64,000 nucleotides of DNA from an uncultured Pelagibacteraceae bacterium (lineage in GTDB: Bacteria > Pseudomonadota > Alphaproteobacteria > Pelagibacterales > Pelagibacteraceae): positions 1-64,000 of the forward strand of contig CACLWP010000003.1 of NCBI GenBank assembly GCA_902610675.1, read 5' to 3'. This document shows, one piece after another, positions 42,793 through 51,154 of the stretch. A model generated the notes under the pieces. The model was not told the DNA's origin. It worked only from the letters and a program-made list of their open reading frames with translations, and did not search any database. The position numbers were made by a program, and so were the translations under genes. Within the stretch, counting starts at the first letter, position 1; the number at the start of each line of letters is the position of its first letter.

Positions 42793-43113
42793 ATGTCGAT
42801 ATTAAAAAAATACACTGACGCAATAGACAAGAAAGACGAAGCAACTATGAATGAACTTTTGCACGATGATTTTAAATTCACGATGCATAAATCTGGAAAT
42901 TCTTTAGGAAAAGCTGATGTTATTAAATGGGCAATGAGTGGAGATATAAATCAAGATAAAGCTAGAGTCGTATATGAAAATGATGAAGTGGGTGTGCACC
43001 ATTCTTTGGTTACATTTAATGACGGAAATGTTGAAGCTGTAATGGCAGTTTACAGATATAAAGACGGAAAAATTGTTAGTTTAGAAACCGGCGCTACCCC
43101 AATGTCCAAATAA
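42793..43113 (+). CDS. NTF2-like/SnoaL-like protein
   Basis: 106 residues with the cone-shaped NTF2 pattern: ILKKYTDAIDKKDEATMNEL, LHDDFKFTMH, and VEAVMAVYRYKDGKIVSLET at the end. SnoaL-like folds act as isomerases, cyclases or simply ligand binders; no catalytic set is obvious here. It follows DUF1330 after one base and directly abuts the next gene, so it belongs to the same transcript. Confidence 0.8.
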   Translation: MSILKKYTDAIDKKDEATMNELLHDDFKFTMHKSGNSLGKADVIKWAMSGDINQDKARVVYENDEVGVHHSLVTFNDGNVEAVMAVYRYKDGKIVSLETGATPMSK

Positions 43114-43662
43114 GTGAGGAAAATTTTATTTTTTTTTCTCATTTTTTTTACAACATCTTTATGTGCTGATGACAAACATCAAAAACAAATTGATGAACTG
43201 TTTGATCAATTAAAAAAAGCTGCAAATTTTGAAAATTCGGAAAAAATTGAGTCAAAAATATGGGATCTTTGGATCACCCACCCTACTAAAGATAGTTTAA
43301 CAAATCTTTTGGCTGATGGATCATCTTCAATGTCTCAAAACAAACTTGAGGATGCTTATAATATATTTACAGAGGTAATCGAAATAGATCCAAATTGGGC
43401 AGAAGCTTGGAATAAAAGAGCTACAGTATTGTATTTAATGGGTAAATATGAAATGTCACAAGCTGATATAAATAAAGTGCTGGATATTGAAAAAAGACAT
43501 TTCGGAGCACTCACAGGTCAAGGTTTAGTACAAACTGCATTAAAGAATTACGAAAAAGCAATTGATAGTTATATTGAAGCTCACAAAGTTCATCCGTATA
43601 TGAAATCTCCTATGATAATGATTGAAAAACTTATGTTACAATTGCAAAAACAAAGTATTTAG
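43114..43662 (+). CDS. Secreted TPR-repeat protein
   Basis: 182 residues starting at GTG, immediately after the TAA of the previous gene. Signal peptide MRKILFFFLIFFTTSLCADD, possibly cleaved before A. Three TPR units follow (EDAYNIFTEVIEIDPNWAEA, WNKRATVLYLMGKYEMSQAD, and ALKNYEKAIDSYIEAHKVHP). It should act as a periplasmic scaffold for protein contacts. Partners are unknown. Confidence 0.78.
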   Translation: MRKILFFFLIFFTTSLCADDKHQKQIDELFDQLKKAANFENSEKIESKIWDLWITHPTKDSLTNLLADGSSSMSQNKLEDAYNIFTEVIEIDPNWAEAWNKRATVLYLMGKYEMSQADINKVLDIEKRHFGALTGQGLVQTALKNYEKAIDSYIEAHKVHPYMKSPMIMIEKLMLQLQKQSI

Positions 43663-43667
43663 AAATT

Positions 43668-43889
43668 ATGTTACCAAAGAAATATACTAAAATTTTATTT
43701 ATCTGTCTTATGAGTTTCAGTATGAGTTTAATTATGACTTTAATAATTACATATATAAACACGGGTTTTGATGAAATGTACTATATGAGGTTCTTTAAAG
43801 CTTGGTCTATAAGTTTGCCCGTAGCATTAGTTGCAATATCACTGGTGGCTCCCATGGTACAAAAAATTGTAGATAAAATTATTAAATAG
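43668..43889 (+). CDS. DUF2798 small membrane protein
   Basis: 73 residues with two membrane spans (ILFICLMSFSMSLIMTLIIT and WSISLPVALVAISLVAPMVQ) joined by a short loop containing FDEMYYMRFFKAW. This is the DUF2798 pattern. Function is unknown. Five bases after the TPR gene, in the same train. Confidence 0.75.
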   Translation: MLPKKYTKILFICLMSFSMSLIMTLIITYINTGFDEMYYMRFFKAWSISLPVALVAISLVAPMVQKIVDKIIK

Positions 43890-43903
43890 TTTTATTCTTA
43901 ATA

Positions 43904-44239
43904 ATGAGTAATTTTTCAGGATATATTTTTCTCATATTAGCAATAATCCTAGGAATAACTTCAAATGGGTATTTAAAATCTACTAACGGATTTACAATCC
44001 TCGCTCCAACTATTTTTTGTATTATATCAATAACTGCTTGTATCTTTTGTTTATCAAAAGCCATGGATATTATTCCAGTTGGTTTTACATACGCAACTTA
44101 TGGAGGTTTAACAATAACAGCAGTAACATTGTTTGGAGTTTTTAAGTATCAACAAATTCCAAACATTTATGGAATAATTGGAATTAGTTTAATAATTATT
44201 GGTGTAATTCTTCTAAATACTTTAGGTAAAACTAACTAG
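43904..44239 (+). CDS. SMR-fold small membrane protein lacking the transport glutamate
   Basis: 111 residues, four membrane helices, clear similarity to EmrE-type SMR proteins (NGFTILAPTIFCIISITACI; MDIIPVGFTYATYGGL). Aligning K25 and GFT with EmrE K22 and GFT puts G17 at the position of the essential Glu14. Proton-coupled drug export of the usual kind is therefore unlikely. It may be a non-transporting partner of another SMR subunit or carry a different substrate. Overlaps the convergent HisN-like gene by eight bases. Confidence 0.8.
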   Translation: MSNFSGYIFLILAIILGITSNGYLKSTNGFTILAPTIFCIISITACIFCLSKAMDIIPVGFTYATYGGLTITAVTLFGVFKYQQIPNIYGIIGISLIIIGVILLNTLGKTN

Positions 44240-45035
44240 AAACTGGCTTTAAAATTTTGAGCATTTTTTTATGCAGACTATTATTTGCTGAGCAAATAAT
44301 ATTCCCAGCTTTCTTAGCATTATCATTTTTCCAAGTTGAAACTACTCCTTTCGCAGCTTCAATAATTGGGATTAAGGCATGAATATCCCAAATTTTATTT
44401 CCACATTGAATAACGACATCAAGTTTACCCTCAGCCAGATGTGAATAGCTTAAAGCATCTGAACAAGGAAATTGCATCCTCTTTAAAATTTGAGGAATTT
44501 TTTTTTGTTTATTTAATGATAAACTTCCATGAAAAGCTGCGGATAATTTCATATTTGAATAAGTTGCTTTTTGATTAACGAGTATTCTCTTTTTTTTTCC
44601 ATTCTCTGAAACATAAGAGGAATCATATGAAGTATTAAAATAAAATTTTCTAAGAATTGGAAAATTCGCAAGACCAATGATTGGAGTACTTTTGTAATTT
44701 AAAGATATTAAATTACTCCATGTTGGGTTTCCTATTACAAATGATCTGGTTCCATCTATGGGATCAATAATCCAAGAGTAATCACTTTTAGTTTTTTTTG
44801 TGCCAAATTCCTCACCTATAATTTGGTGATTCGGAAATTTTTTTTTTATTTCGTTTCTTATAAATCTTTCAAAAGCCCTGTCGGCGGTTGTCACGGGATC
44901 ATAGCCACTTCTAAGTTTATTAGATACTTTAAATGGTTTGTTTAATTTTGAATAATAAAATCTTGTTAATTTATAAGCTAAATTTTCAATAAATTTAGAA
45001 TAAATTTTATAATCTGATGATTTTACAATTTGCAC
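44232..45035 (-). CDS. Inositol monophosphatase family, HisN-like histidinol-phosphatase
   Basis: 267 residues starting at GTG 45035. The lithium-sensitive phosphatase metal sites are present: GEEFG, IDPIDGTRSF, and a C-terminal WDIHALIPIIEAAKG. The pattern VTTADRAFERFIRNEIKKKF is typical of alphaproteobacterial HisN. It hydrolyses a phosphate monoester in the cytoplasm; histidinol phosphate is the likely substrate, with inositol phosphate as the alternative. Confidence 0.85.
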   Translation of the reverse strand: MQIVKSSDYKIYSKFIENLAYKLTRFYYSKLNKPFKVSNKLRSGYDPVTTADRAFERFIRNEIKKKFPNHQIIGEEFGTKKTKSDYSWIIDPIDGTRSFVIGNPTWSNLISLNYKSTPIIGLANFPILRKFYFNTSYDSSYVSENGKKKRILVNQKATYSNMKLSAAFHGSLSLNKQKKIPQILKRMQFPCSDALSYSHLAEGKLDVVIQCGNKIWDIHALIPIIEAAKGVVSTWKNDNAKKAGNIICSANNSLHKKMLKILKPVSS

Positions 45036-45100
45036 ATCGCTCTAATACTATTTTATTACTATTGATTAAAGCTAAATTTTAAATAATGATTTAAAATTAG

Positions 45101-46201
45101 ATGAAATTGGAGTTAAAAAATAATAAGGTATTTTTTGAAAGTAAGGGTCAAAAAAAAGAAATTCACCCGTTTTGGCTAAGAGAAAGAGTAAATGGAGATA
45201 AATTTGTCGATAAGTCAACTCAACAGAGATTATTTGATCCGACTCAATTACAGGAAAACATTCAAATTAAAGATTTAAGTTTGTATAATGATTTCTTAGA
45301 GGTAAATTTTAATGACGGTGCTTCAATAAAAATTGCTGTTATTGATATTTTCAAAGAATTCTCAAATATCGATGAAATTAAACAAATAGAAAAAATAAAA
45401 TGGGACTCTTCATTCAAAGAGCAAAATACTTTTGAGTTTGATGAAAATTTATTTGAAACCGATAAAATGTACAAAGCTTTAATTAATTTTTATCAATACG
45501 GTTTTGTGATCTTTAAAAATGTACCTACAAAAGATAATTTTATTGTAAAGTTTGCCAACTCAATCGGTAGTGTAAGGCGAACAAACTTTGGAGAATTTTT
45601 TAATGTACAATCAAAACCAAACCCAAATGATTTAGCGTATACATCTTTGAATCTAGCGCCCCATACAGATAACCCTTATAGAAATCCTGTGCCATGTATT
45701 CAAATTCTTCAATGCATTGAAAATGAAGTAACTGGTGGTTTATCAACTTTAGTTGATGGATACACTGTTTCTGAAAAACTTAAACAAAATTTTCCAAATT
45801 ATTATAAAATTTTAACGGAAGTTAAAATACGATTTCAATTTATAGATCAAACGATAGTTTTAGAAGATTGGGCTGAAATGATAAAGTTAGATGAAAGTGG
45901 AAATTTTAAACAAGTTCGCTTTAGTCCCAGGCTAGATTTTGTTCCACTAATTTGTAAGGAAAAACTGGAGTTATTTTATTCTGCAAGAAAAAAATTATCT
46001 GAGCTCTATAATTCTAAAAATTATAAAATTGAATTTAAATTATTATCTGGAGACTTATTAATGATGGACAATTATAGATTACTACATGGTAGAACTAAAT
46101 ATGACGTAAATGAAGGTAATCGTTTTCTGCAGGGTTGCTATATTGATTATGATAGCACTGAGGGACGACTAAAACATTTGAAAAGAAAATTTAATTATTA
46201 A
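45101..46201 (+). CDS. TauD/gamma-butyrobetaine dioxygenase-family 2-oxoglutarate oxygenase
   Basis: 366 residues: an N-terminal DUF971-type domain (about 1-90, HPFWLRERVNGD) and a TauD-like domain (about 120-360). The Fe-binding H-x-D is in APHTDNPYRNP and the distal His in LLHGRTKY; the 2-oxoglutarate Arg is in NRFLQGCYIDYD. It most resembles gamma-butyrobetaine and trimethyllysine dioxygenases, so hydroxylation of a quaternary amine is likely. The N-terminal domain has no Cys ligands for the structural zinc of animal BBOX. Convergent TTAA overlap with the azoreductase gene. Confidence 0.82.
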   Translation: MKLELKNNKVFFESKGQKKEIHPFWLRERVNGDKFVDKSTQQRLFDPTQLQENIQIKDLSLYNDFLEVNFNDGASIKIAVIDIFKEFSNIDEIKQIEKIKWDSSFKEQNTFEFDENLFETDKMYKALINFYQYGFVIFKNVPTKDNFIVKFANSIGSVRRTNFGEFFNVQSKPNPNDLAYTSLNLAPHTDNPYRNPVPCIQILQCIENEVTGGLSTLVDGYTVSEKLKQNFPNYYKILTEVKIRFQFIDQTIVLEDWAEMIKLDESGNFKQVRFSPRLDFVPLICKEKLELFYSARKKLSELYNSKNYKIEFKLLSGDLLMMDNYRLLHGRTKYDVNEGNRFLQGCYIDYDSTEGRLKHLKRKFNY

Positions 46202-46779
46202 GTTATACTTTCTATCTGTTTTTCGGCATCTCTTATTGATTTTTCATAATCTAGTGACATTTGATCAGCACTTACTACCTGTACCTTTTCTATGCCAAAG
46301 AAATTTAAAATAAACTTCAACCAAGGAGTAAGAAAATCTTCATTACTATTAAGCTTTGTACCACCTGAAGTAATTACTAAATAAGCTTTTTTATTCTTTA
46401 ATAAACCCTCTCTCCTTCCGTTAGGTTTAAATTTAAAGGTTTCCCCAATTCTGGCAGCAAGATCGGACCAGGCCTTTAAAGTTGCAGGGGGTCCATAATT
46501 ATAAATTGGAGCTGATATAATTATGATATCACTTTCTTTTAATTCCTTTACAAGAGTGTCTGAAAGCTTAAACATTTTTTTATGTGTTTCTGTTTGATCC
46601 TTGGGATCTATTTTCATTCCTGACTCTGTCAAATTGGATACGAAAACCATCTCATCATTTAGATCTCTATAGATAACTTCATCCCCGGGTTTTTTTATTT
46701 TATTTAAAAGTTTTTTCGCTAAAGCTCTTGAGGTTGAACCATCTTTTCTTGCACTAGAGTCTATCTGATAAATTTTCAT
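46198..46779 (-). CDS. azoR: FMN-dependent NADH-azoreductase/quinone reductase
   Basis: 193 residues of flavodoxin-like fold. MKIYQIDSSARKDGSTSRAL gives the FMN phosphate loop, SAPIYNYGPPATLKAWSDLA the second FMN contact, and VITSGGTKLNSNEDFL the third. It reduces quinones or azo compounds by two-electron transfer from NAD(P)H, probably as protection. It lies 8 bases after the ccdA-like gene. Confidence 0.85.
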   Translation of the reverse strand: MKIYQIDSSARKDGSTSRALAKKLLNKIKKPGDEVIYRDLNDEMVFVSNLTESGMKIDPKDQTETHKKMFKLSDTLVKELKESDIIIISAPIYNYGPPATLKAWSDLAARIGETFKFKPNGRREGLLKNKKAYLVITSGGTKLNSNEDFLTPWLKFILNFFGIEKVQVVSADQMSLDYEKSIRDAEKQIESIT

Positions 46780-46787
46780 AATTTAAT

Positions 46788-47495
46788 TTAACCAAAATTT
46801 TGTAAGAAAGGGAGAATATTTAGTAAATAATATCCTAATGCTTGTAATTGATTAGTTAATATCAAAATACCAGTGATTAGCAGTATTATTCCTCCTATTC
46901 TTGAAACCAGATTAATATTTTTTCTAAAGTTTTTTGAAAATATAAGAAACCTTTGTATTAAATAACCTGATAAAATAAAAGGTATAGCTAATCCAATAGA
47001 ATAAAAGGATAGTAACAATATTCCTTGGCTTAAACTTTGTTCAGTCGCTGCTAAAACTAAAATTGATCCTAAAATAGGCCCGATACATGGTGTCCACCCA
47101 AATGCAAAAGCCATTCCTATTAATATAGGACTAAAAACACTTTTATTAATATTTGTTTGAATTCTTTTTTCATAATTTAAAAACTTTAGGTTTATTATTC
47201 CAGTTATATGAAGAGATAAGATTACAATTATTAATCCTGCAGCTATTCTTAACTCATAAGAATTTTCTAAAAAAATTTGTCCTAAAAAAGTTGAGGCTGC
47301 TCCAAAGATTATAAAGACTAAGGAAAAACCAACAGTAAATAAAATAATAGGAAATAAATTGATATTTTTTTTATCTACAAGCTCATTAATAGAGCTACCC
47401 GAAATATATGAAATGTAACCTGGTATTAATGGTAAAACACACGGTGACAAAAAACTTATCAATCCGGCACCAAAAGCAATTATTAATTCAATCAT
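46788..47495 (-). CDS. ccdA: CcdA-type cytochrome c biogenesis/thiol transporter
   Basis: 235 residues with six membrane segments. The two redox cysteines are in SFLSPCVLPLIPGYISY and GWTPCIGPILGSIL. CcdA moves reducing equivalents from thioredoxin to periplasmic thiols for cytochrome c maturation or other oxidoreductases. Its start shares one base with the stop of the FAH gene. Confidence 0.9.
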   Translation of the reverse strand: MIELIIAFGAGLISFLSPCVLPLIPGYISYISGSSINELVDKKNINLFPIILFTVGFSLVFIIFGAASTFLGQIFLENSYELRIAAGLIIVILSLHITGIINLKFLNYEKRIQTNINKSVFSPILIGMAFAFGWTPCIGPILGSILVLAATEQSLSQGILLLSFYSIGLAIPFILSGYLIQRFLIFSKNFRKNINLVSRIGGIILLITGILILTNQLQALGYYLLNILPFLQNFG

Positions 47496-48340
47496 TATTT
47501 CTCTTTAACAATTTTCGATTTCTGTTCACCAAGTTTATCAACTCTTAAAATCATTTCATCACCATCTTTCAAATAATCTGGTGGGTTCATTCCCATTCCT
47601 ACTCCTGCTGGTGTGCCTGTTGTAATTACATCGCCTGGCATTAAAGTTAAAAATTGACTTATATGTGAAATTAAGAAATTAAAATTAAATATCATTAAAC
47701 TAGTATTACCAGTTTGTCTTCTTTTTCCGTTGAGATCTAATGATAAATTTAAATTGAACAAATCATCTATTTCGTCTCTTGTAATCAAGTAAGGACCCAA
47801 TGGACCAAAGGTATCTCCCGATTTTCCTTTTACCCATTGACCGCCTCTGTCTTTTTGCCATTCTCTTTCACTTATATCATTACAAATACAGTAACCTAAT
47901 ACATAATCTTGTGCTTCATCTTCTTTAATATATTTAGCTTTATTTCCAATAACCAATGCAATTTCAATTTCATGATCTAAAGACTTTGAGTTTTTTGGTA
48001 TTACAATACTGTCGTTAGGTCCAGTAATACAATTTGGTGATTTATTAAAAATAATTGGCTCTGTTGGAGCATCAGAATTAGTTTCTTCAGCATGAGCCTT
48101 ATAATTTAAACCAATTGCTATAAAATTAGCAGGTTTGATAACACAGGATCCTATTCTTTGATTTTTACTAATTAAAGGAAGAGAGTTTAAATTTAACTGT
48201 TTTATTTTATCTAAAATTTCAAAATTTAAATTTTCAGGTGTAAAATCTTTTATAATCTTAGATAAATTTCGGAAATTATTTTGACTGTCAATAATTGCTG
48301 GTATTTCTTTACCGTGTTCTCCAACCCTCAAAAGTTTCAT
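47495..48340 (-). CDS. Fumarylacetoacetate hydrolase family protein
   Basis: 281 residues. AIGLNYKAHAEETN, DHEIEIALVIGNKAKYI and TGTPAGVGMGMNPPDYLKDG are the conserved blocks with the acidic metal ligands. Members hydrolyse or isomerise beta-diketo acids or act as ureidoglycolate lyase or oxaloacetate decarboxylase. Coupling to the aldehyde dehydrogenase, 3 bases upstream, suggests a shared catabolic step, but the substrate is unknown. Confidence 0.87.
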   Translation of the reverse strand: MKLLRVGEHGKEIPAIIDSQNNFRNLSKIIKDFTPENLNFEILDKIKQLNLNSLPLISKNQRIGSCVIKPANFIAIGLNYKAHAEETNSDAPTEPIIFNKSPNCITGPNDSIVIPKNSKSLDHEIEIALVIGNKAKYIKEDEAQDYVLGYCICNDISEREWQKDRGGQWVKGKSGDTFGPLGPYLITRDEIDDLFNLNLSLDLNGKRRQTGNTSLMIFNFNFLISHISQFLTLMPGDVITTGTPAGVGMGMNPPDYLKDGDEMILRVDKLGEQKSKIVKEK

Positions 48341-48343
48341 TAA

Positions 48344-49786
48344 TTAGCCTTTGATACCAAGATGGGTATACTTTATATTTAGGTAATCTTTAATTGCCAT
48401 TGATCCACCTTCGCGACCATATCCACTTTGCTTAATTCCTCCGAAAGGTGCTTCGGCTAATGCAACCATTGGGGTATTCACTGCGACTGAACCTGTTTCT
48501 AAATGTTCAGAGGCAAGGTGAGCGGTTTCCATAGAATTAGTGCAAACATAACTACATAACCCAAGTTCATGGTTATTAGCTCTTTTGATAACATCATCAA
48601 AAGAATTGAAGGATAACATGGGTACTAATGGCCCAAATGGTTCTTGTTTCATGATTGTGAAATCATCTTTAACGTCATCAAATATAGTGGGTTCATAAAA
48701 GAAGCCTTTATTGAAACCAGCAGCTCTTTTGCCACCTAGTAAAACTTTAGCTCCTTCTTGTTTAGTTTTTTCAACTAACTCCTCAATCTCATTTAATCTT
48801 TTTTTTGTAGTTAATGGACCCAATTGTGTTGTGGGATCCATACCATCTCCAATTTTTAATTTTTTTGTTTTTTCAATAAACAAATTTACAAATTCATCTT
48901 TCTTACTTTCATGAATATAAAATCTGTTGGGGGATATGCAGACTTGTCCATTATTTCTAAATTTTGCAGCAATTGCCATATCAGCAGCTTTTTTAATATT
49001 AGCATCATCGAATACTATGAATGGTGAATGACCTGAAAGTTCCATTGTAACTCTTTGGACTTTATCAGCAGCCTGTTTTAATATTAATTTTCCAACCCTT
49101 GAAGATCCTGTTATTGAAATTTTTTTTATAATATCTGAGGCTATTAGTTGTTGTGCAATACTTGGTGGATCACCTGATAAAAGATTAACAACACCTGGTG
49201 GCACACCACATTCTCTACAGATATCAACCATTTCCATTACAATACCAGGTGTAATTACATCAGGTTTAACTATAACTGAACAGCCAGCTGCTAAAGCAGT
49301 TGAAATTTTTCTTGCTGACAAAACTGCTGGAAAATTCCAAGGTGTTAAAGCTGCAACAACACCAACTGGTTGGTAATATATATGCACTCTAGTATCTTCA
49401 AATCTACTTTCAACTGTTTGTCCATAAATTCTTTTTGTTTCTTCGGCATTCCATTCAAATATATCTGCAGCACCCCCTACTTCACCTTTAGCTTCTGCAA
49501 AAGGTTTTCCAACTTCTAAAGTCATCCATTTTGCAAGCACATCTTGCTTCTCTCTCATTTTGTCTGCAATACGTCTAATAATATAAGACCTTTGCCAAGG
49601 AGCAGTTTTTTTCCAAACCTCTAATCCTTTTTCTGCAGATTTTAATGCTCTATCAACATCTTGAGGCGTAGCTTTTGATGCGTGTCCTATCACTTCCTCG
49701 TTGGCTGGGTTTATTACTTCATATGTTGACATGTCAGATGACTGACACCATTTACCGTCAATAAATTGCCCAAATTTTTCGTACAT
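48344..49786 (-). CDS. NAD(P)-dependent aldehyde dehydrogenase, succinate-semialdehyde type
   Basis: 480 residues. PWNFPAVLSARKISTALAAG is the cofactor site, VTMELSGHSPFIVFDDA holds the general-base Glu, and NNGQVCISPNRFYI holds the catalytic Cys. AVNTPMVALAEAPFGGIKQS is typical of the GabD group. It oxidises an aldehyde to the acid; succinate semialdehyde, sulfolactaldehyde or glutarate semialdehyde are all possible. SGH replaces the usual GGN after the active-site Glu. First gene of the minus-strand ald-FAH-ccdA unit. Confidence 0.88.
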   Translation of the reverse strand: MYEKFGQFIDGKWCQSSDMSTYEVINPANEEVIGHASKATPQDVDRALKSAEKGLEVWKKTAPWQRSYIIRRIADKMREKQDVLAKWMTLEVGKPFAEAKGEVGGAADIFEWNAEETKRIYGQTVESRFEDTRVHIYYQPVGVVAALTPWNFPAVLSARKISTALAAGCSVIVKPDVITPGIVMEMVDICRECGVPPGVVNLLSGDPPSIAQQLIASDIIKKISITGSSRVGKLILKQAADKVQRVTMELSGHSPFIVFDDANIKKAADMAIAAKFRNNGQVCISPNRFYIHESKKDEFVNLFIEKTKKLKIGDGMDPTTQLGPLTTKKRLNEIEELVEKTKQEGAKVLLGGKRAAGFNKGFFYEPTIFDDVKDDFTIMKQEPFGPLVPMLSFNSFDDVIKRANNHELGLCSYVCTNSMETAHLASEHLETGSVAVNTPMVALAEAPFGGIKQSGYGREGGSMAIKDYLNIKYTHLGIKG

Positions 49787-49890
49787 GTGTTTAACTTAGC
49801 ATTACTGCAGGTTGTGTCTACTGTGTAATTTTTACTATTAAAAAATTTGTATATCAATGTTAGCATATATAAATAACAAAAGGAGACTCT

Positions 49891-50214
49891 ATGGCAAAAT
49901 TTTATGCTTTAGGAAATTATACTACACAAGGCTTTCAAGGATTCTGTAAAGATCCTGGGTCGGATAGATCGAAGGCTGCTCAAATTGCTGCCGATGCAGT
50001 AGGTGCAAAAATGATATCATTTTGCGGACTAAGAGGTGCTTATGATTTTATGGCTGTGTTTGAAGGTAGCTTTGAACAAGGTGCTGGAATTAAAATGGCA
50101 ACTGAAGCAAGTGGAACTTTATGTAATCTTGTGATTTTAGAAGAAACTAATCTAAATGATATTGCTGCTCACGCTGCTAAGATTGCACAGAAATACAAAG
50201 GTGTAGGTCAATAA
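49891..50214 (+). CDS. GYD-domain protein
   Basis: 107 residues. The domain signature GLRGAYDFMAVFEG corresponds to the Gly-Tyr-Asp-type motif, followed by ATEASGTLCNLVIL. Small cytoplasmic dimeric barrel of unknown role. AAAAGGAG precedes the start at ideal distance and a stem-loop without T-run follows the gene, which together suggest a well-translated monocistronic message. It is divergent from the aldehyde dehydrogenase gene with a 104-bp spacer. Confidence 0.8.
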   Translation: MAKFYALGNYTTQGFQGFCKDPGSDRSKAAQIAADAVGAKMISFCGLRGAYDFMAVFEGSFEQGAGIKMATEASGTLCNLVILEETNLNDIAAHAAKIAQKYKGVGQ

Positions 50215-50222
50215 TCAAAATT

Positions 50223-50256
50223 CATCCATGCCTGATAGTTTAATCAGGCATTGATG
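50223..50256 (+). other. Stem-loop after the GYD gene
   Basis: ATGCCTGAT-AGTTTA-ATCAGGCAT forms nine perfect pairs; after one C/T mismatch, CATC/GATG extends it by four more. No T-run follows, so it is a structured 3' end or processing element rather than a standard terminator. The next plus-strand gene starts 20 bases later. Confidence 0.65.
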
Positions 50257-50275
50257 AAAGTTAAGTCAAAAACCA

Positions 50276-50746
50276 ATGTCAATTTTTTTAAGTTCTCAGA
50301 AAATCATTAAAGATTGGATCGATTATAATAACCATCTTAATGTTTCATATTACCTTTTAATTTTTGATAAATATGGTGCAGATGTTTTAAATGATAAATT
50401 TAAAATGGGAGAAAATTCAGCAAAAACCACTGGTAAGAGTACAATGATTGTAGAATCCCACATGACTTATAATCAAGAGCTTAAACTAAATGATGAAGTG
50501 GACATTAATTTGGTTTATTTTGATCATGATAAAAAACGTCTCCAATACAAAATTGAAATGATACACAAAGAAAAAAATTTTTTAGCCTCTACTATTGAAG
50601 TGCTGGCTCTTCACGTTGATCTAAACAATAGAAAAGTTATTGAATTTGATAAAGAAAAAAGTCTTTTAATGAACGAATATATTGAGAAAAATAAATCTCT
50701 CTTCAAAATTGACGATTTAAAATTTACAGCAAAATTAAAGAAATAA
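50276..50746 (+). CDS. Hot-dog thioesterase family protein
   Basis: 156 residues. IIKDWIDYNNHLNVSYYLLI carries the D-x-N-x-H-x-N active-site pattern of 4HBT-like acyl-CoA thioesterases. Relatives occur as the C-terminal betainyl-CoA thioesterase part of carnitine catabolic proteins. The acyl group is not known here; with a gamma-butyrobetaine-type oxygenase 4 kb away a betaine link is conceivable. It ends two bases from the convergent DUF779 gene. Confidence 0.78.
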   Translation: MSIFLSSQKIIKDWIDYNNHLNVSYYLLIFDKYGADVLNDKFKMGENSAKTTGKSTMIVESHMTYNQELKLNDEVDINLVYFDHDKKRLQYKIEMIHKEKNFLASTIEVLALHVDLNNRKVIEFDKEKSLLMNEYIEKNKSLFKIDDLKFTAKLKK

Positions 50747-50748
50747 AA

Positions 50749-51120
50749 TTAGTGGTTGGGATTATCATTGTCTACCACGAGACATATCTCAGATTTTGTC
50801 AAAAATCGTCTACCTGTGCCATTATCTAGGGAGAACATTCCGCCAATACCCTTTACGGCATCTATTGTAAGATCTGTGTGTTTCCACTTTTCATATTGAT
50901 CACCATTCATATAAAACGGAACTCCACCAATTTCTCCCAACTTTATATCGTTATCACCTAAAGGAAATTCTCCTTCTTGAAAACACATGGGTGCACTTCC
51001 ATCGCAACAACCTCCTGATTGGTGAAACATTAACTTTTCACCATACTTCTCTTTTAATTCTGATAGTAAGTTTAACGCTGAGTGAGTCGCGGATACTTTC
51101 ATATTTTTTCTCTGGCCCAT
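50749..51120 (-). CDS. DUF779 protein (acetaldehyde-dehydrogenase associated)
   Basis: 123 residues. The family motif HQSGGCCDGSAPMCFQEGEF has a Cys-Cys pair and a third Cys that could bind metal, and FYMNGDQYEKWKHTDLTIDA follows. DUF779 genes are often next to acetaldehyde/aldehyde dehydrogenases, as here with the gene 34 bases upstream on the same strand. The C-terminal RRFLTKSEICLV is standard. Function is unknown, possibly an accessory factor. Confidence 0.88.
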   Translation of the reverse strand: MGQRKNMKVSATHSALNLLSELKEKYGEKLMFHQSGGCCDGSAPMCFQEGEFPLGDNDIKLGEIGGVPFYMNGDQYEKWKHTDLTIDAVKGIGGMFSLDNGTGRRFLTKSEICLVVDNDNPNH

Positions 51121-51154
51121 GATGTCGAATCATGGACCAGTATATATTATTTGT

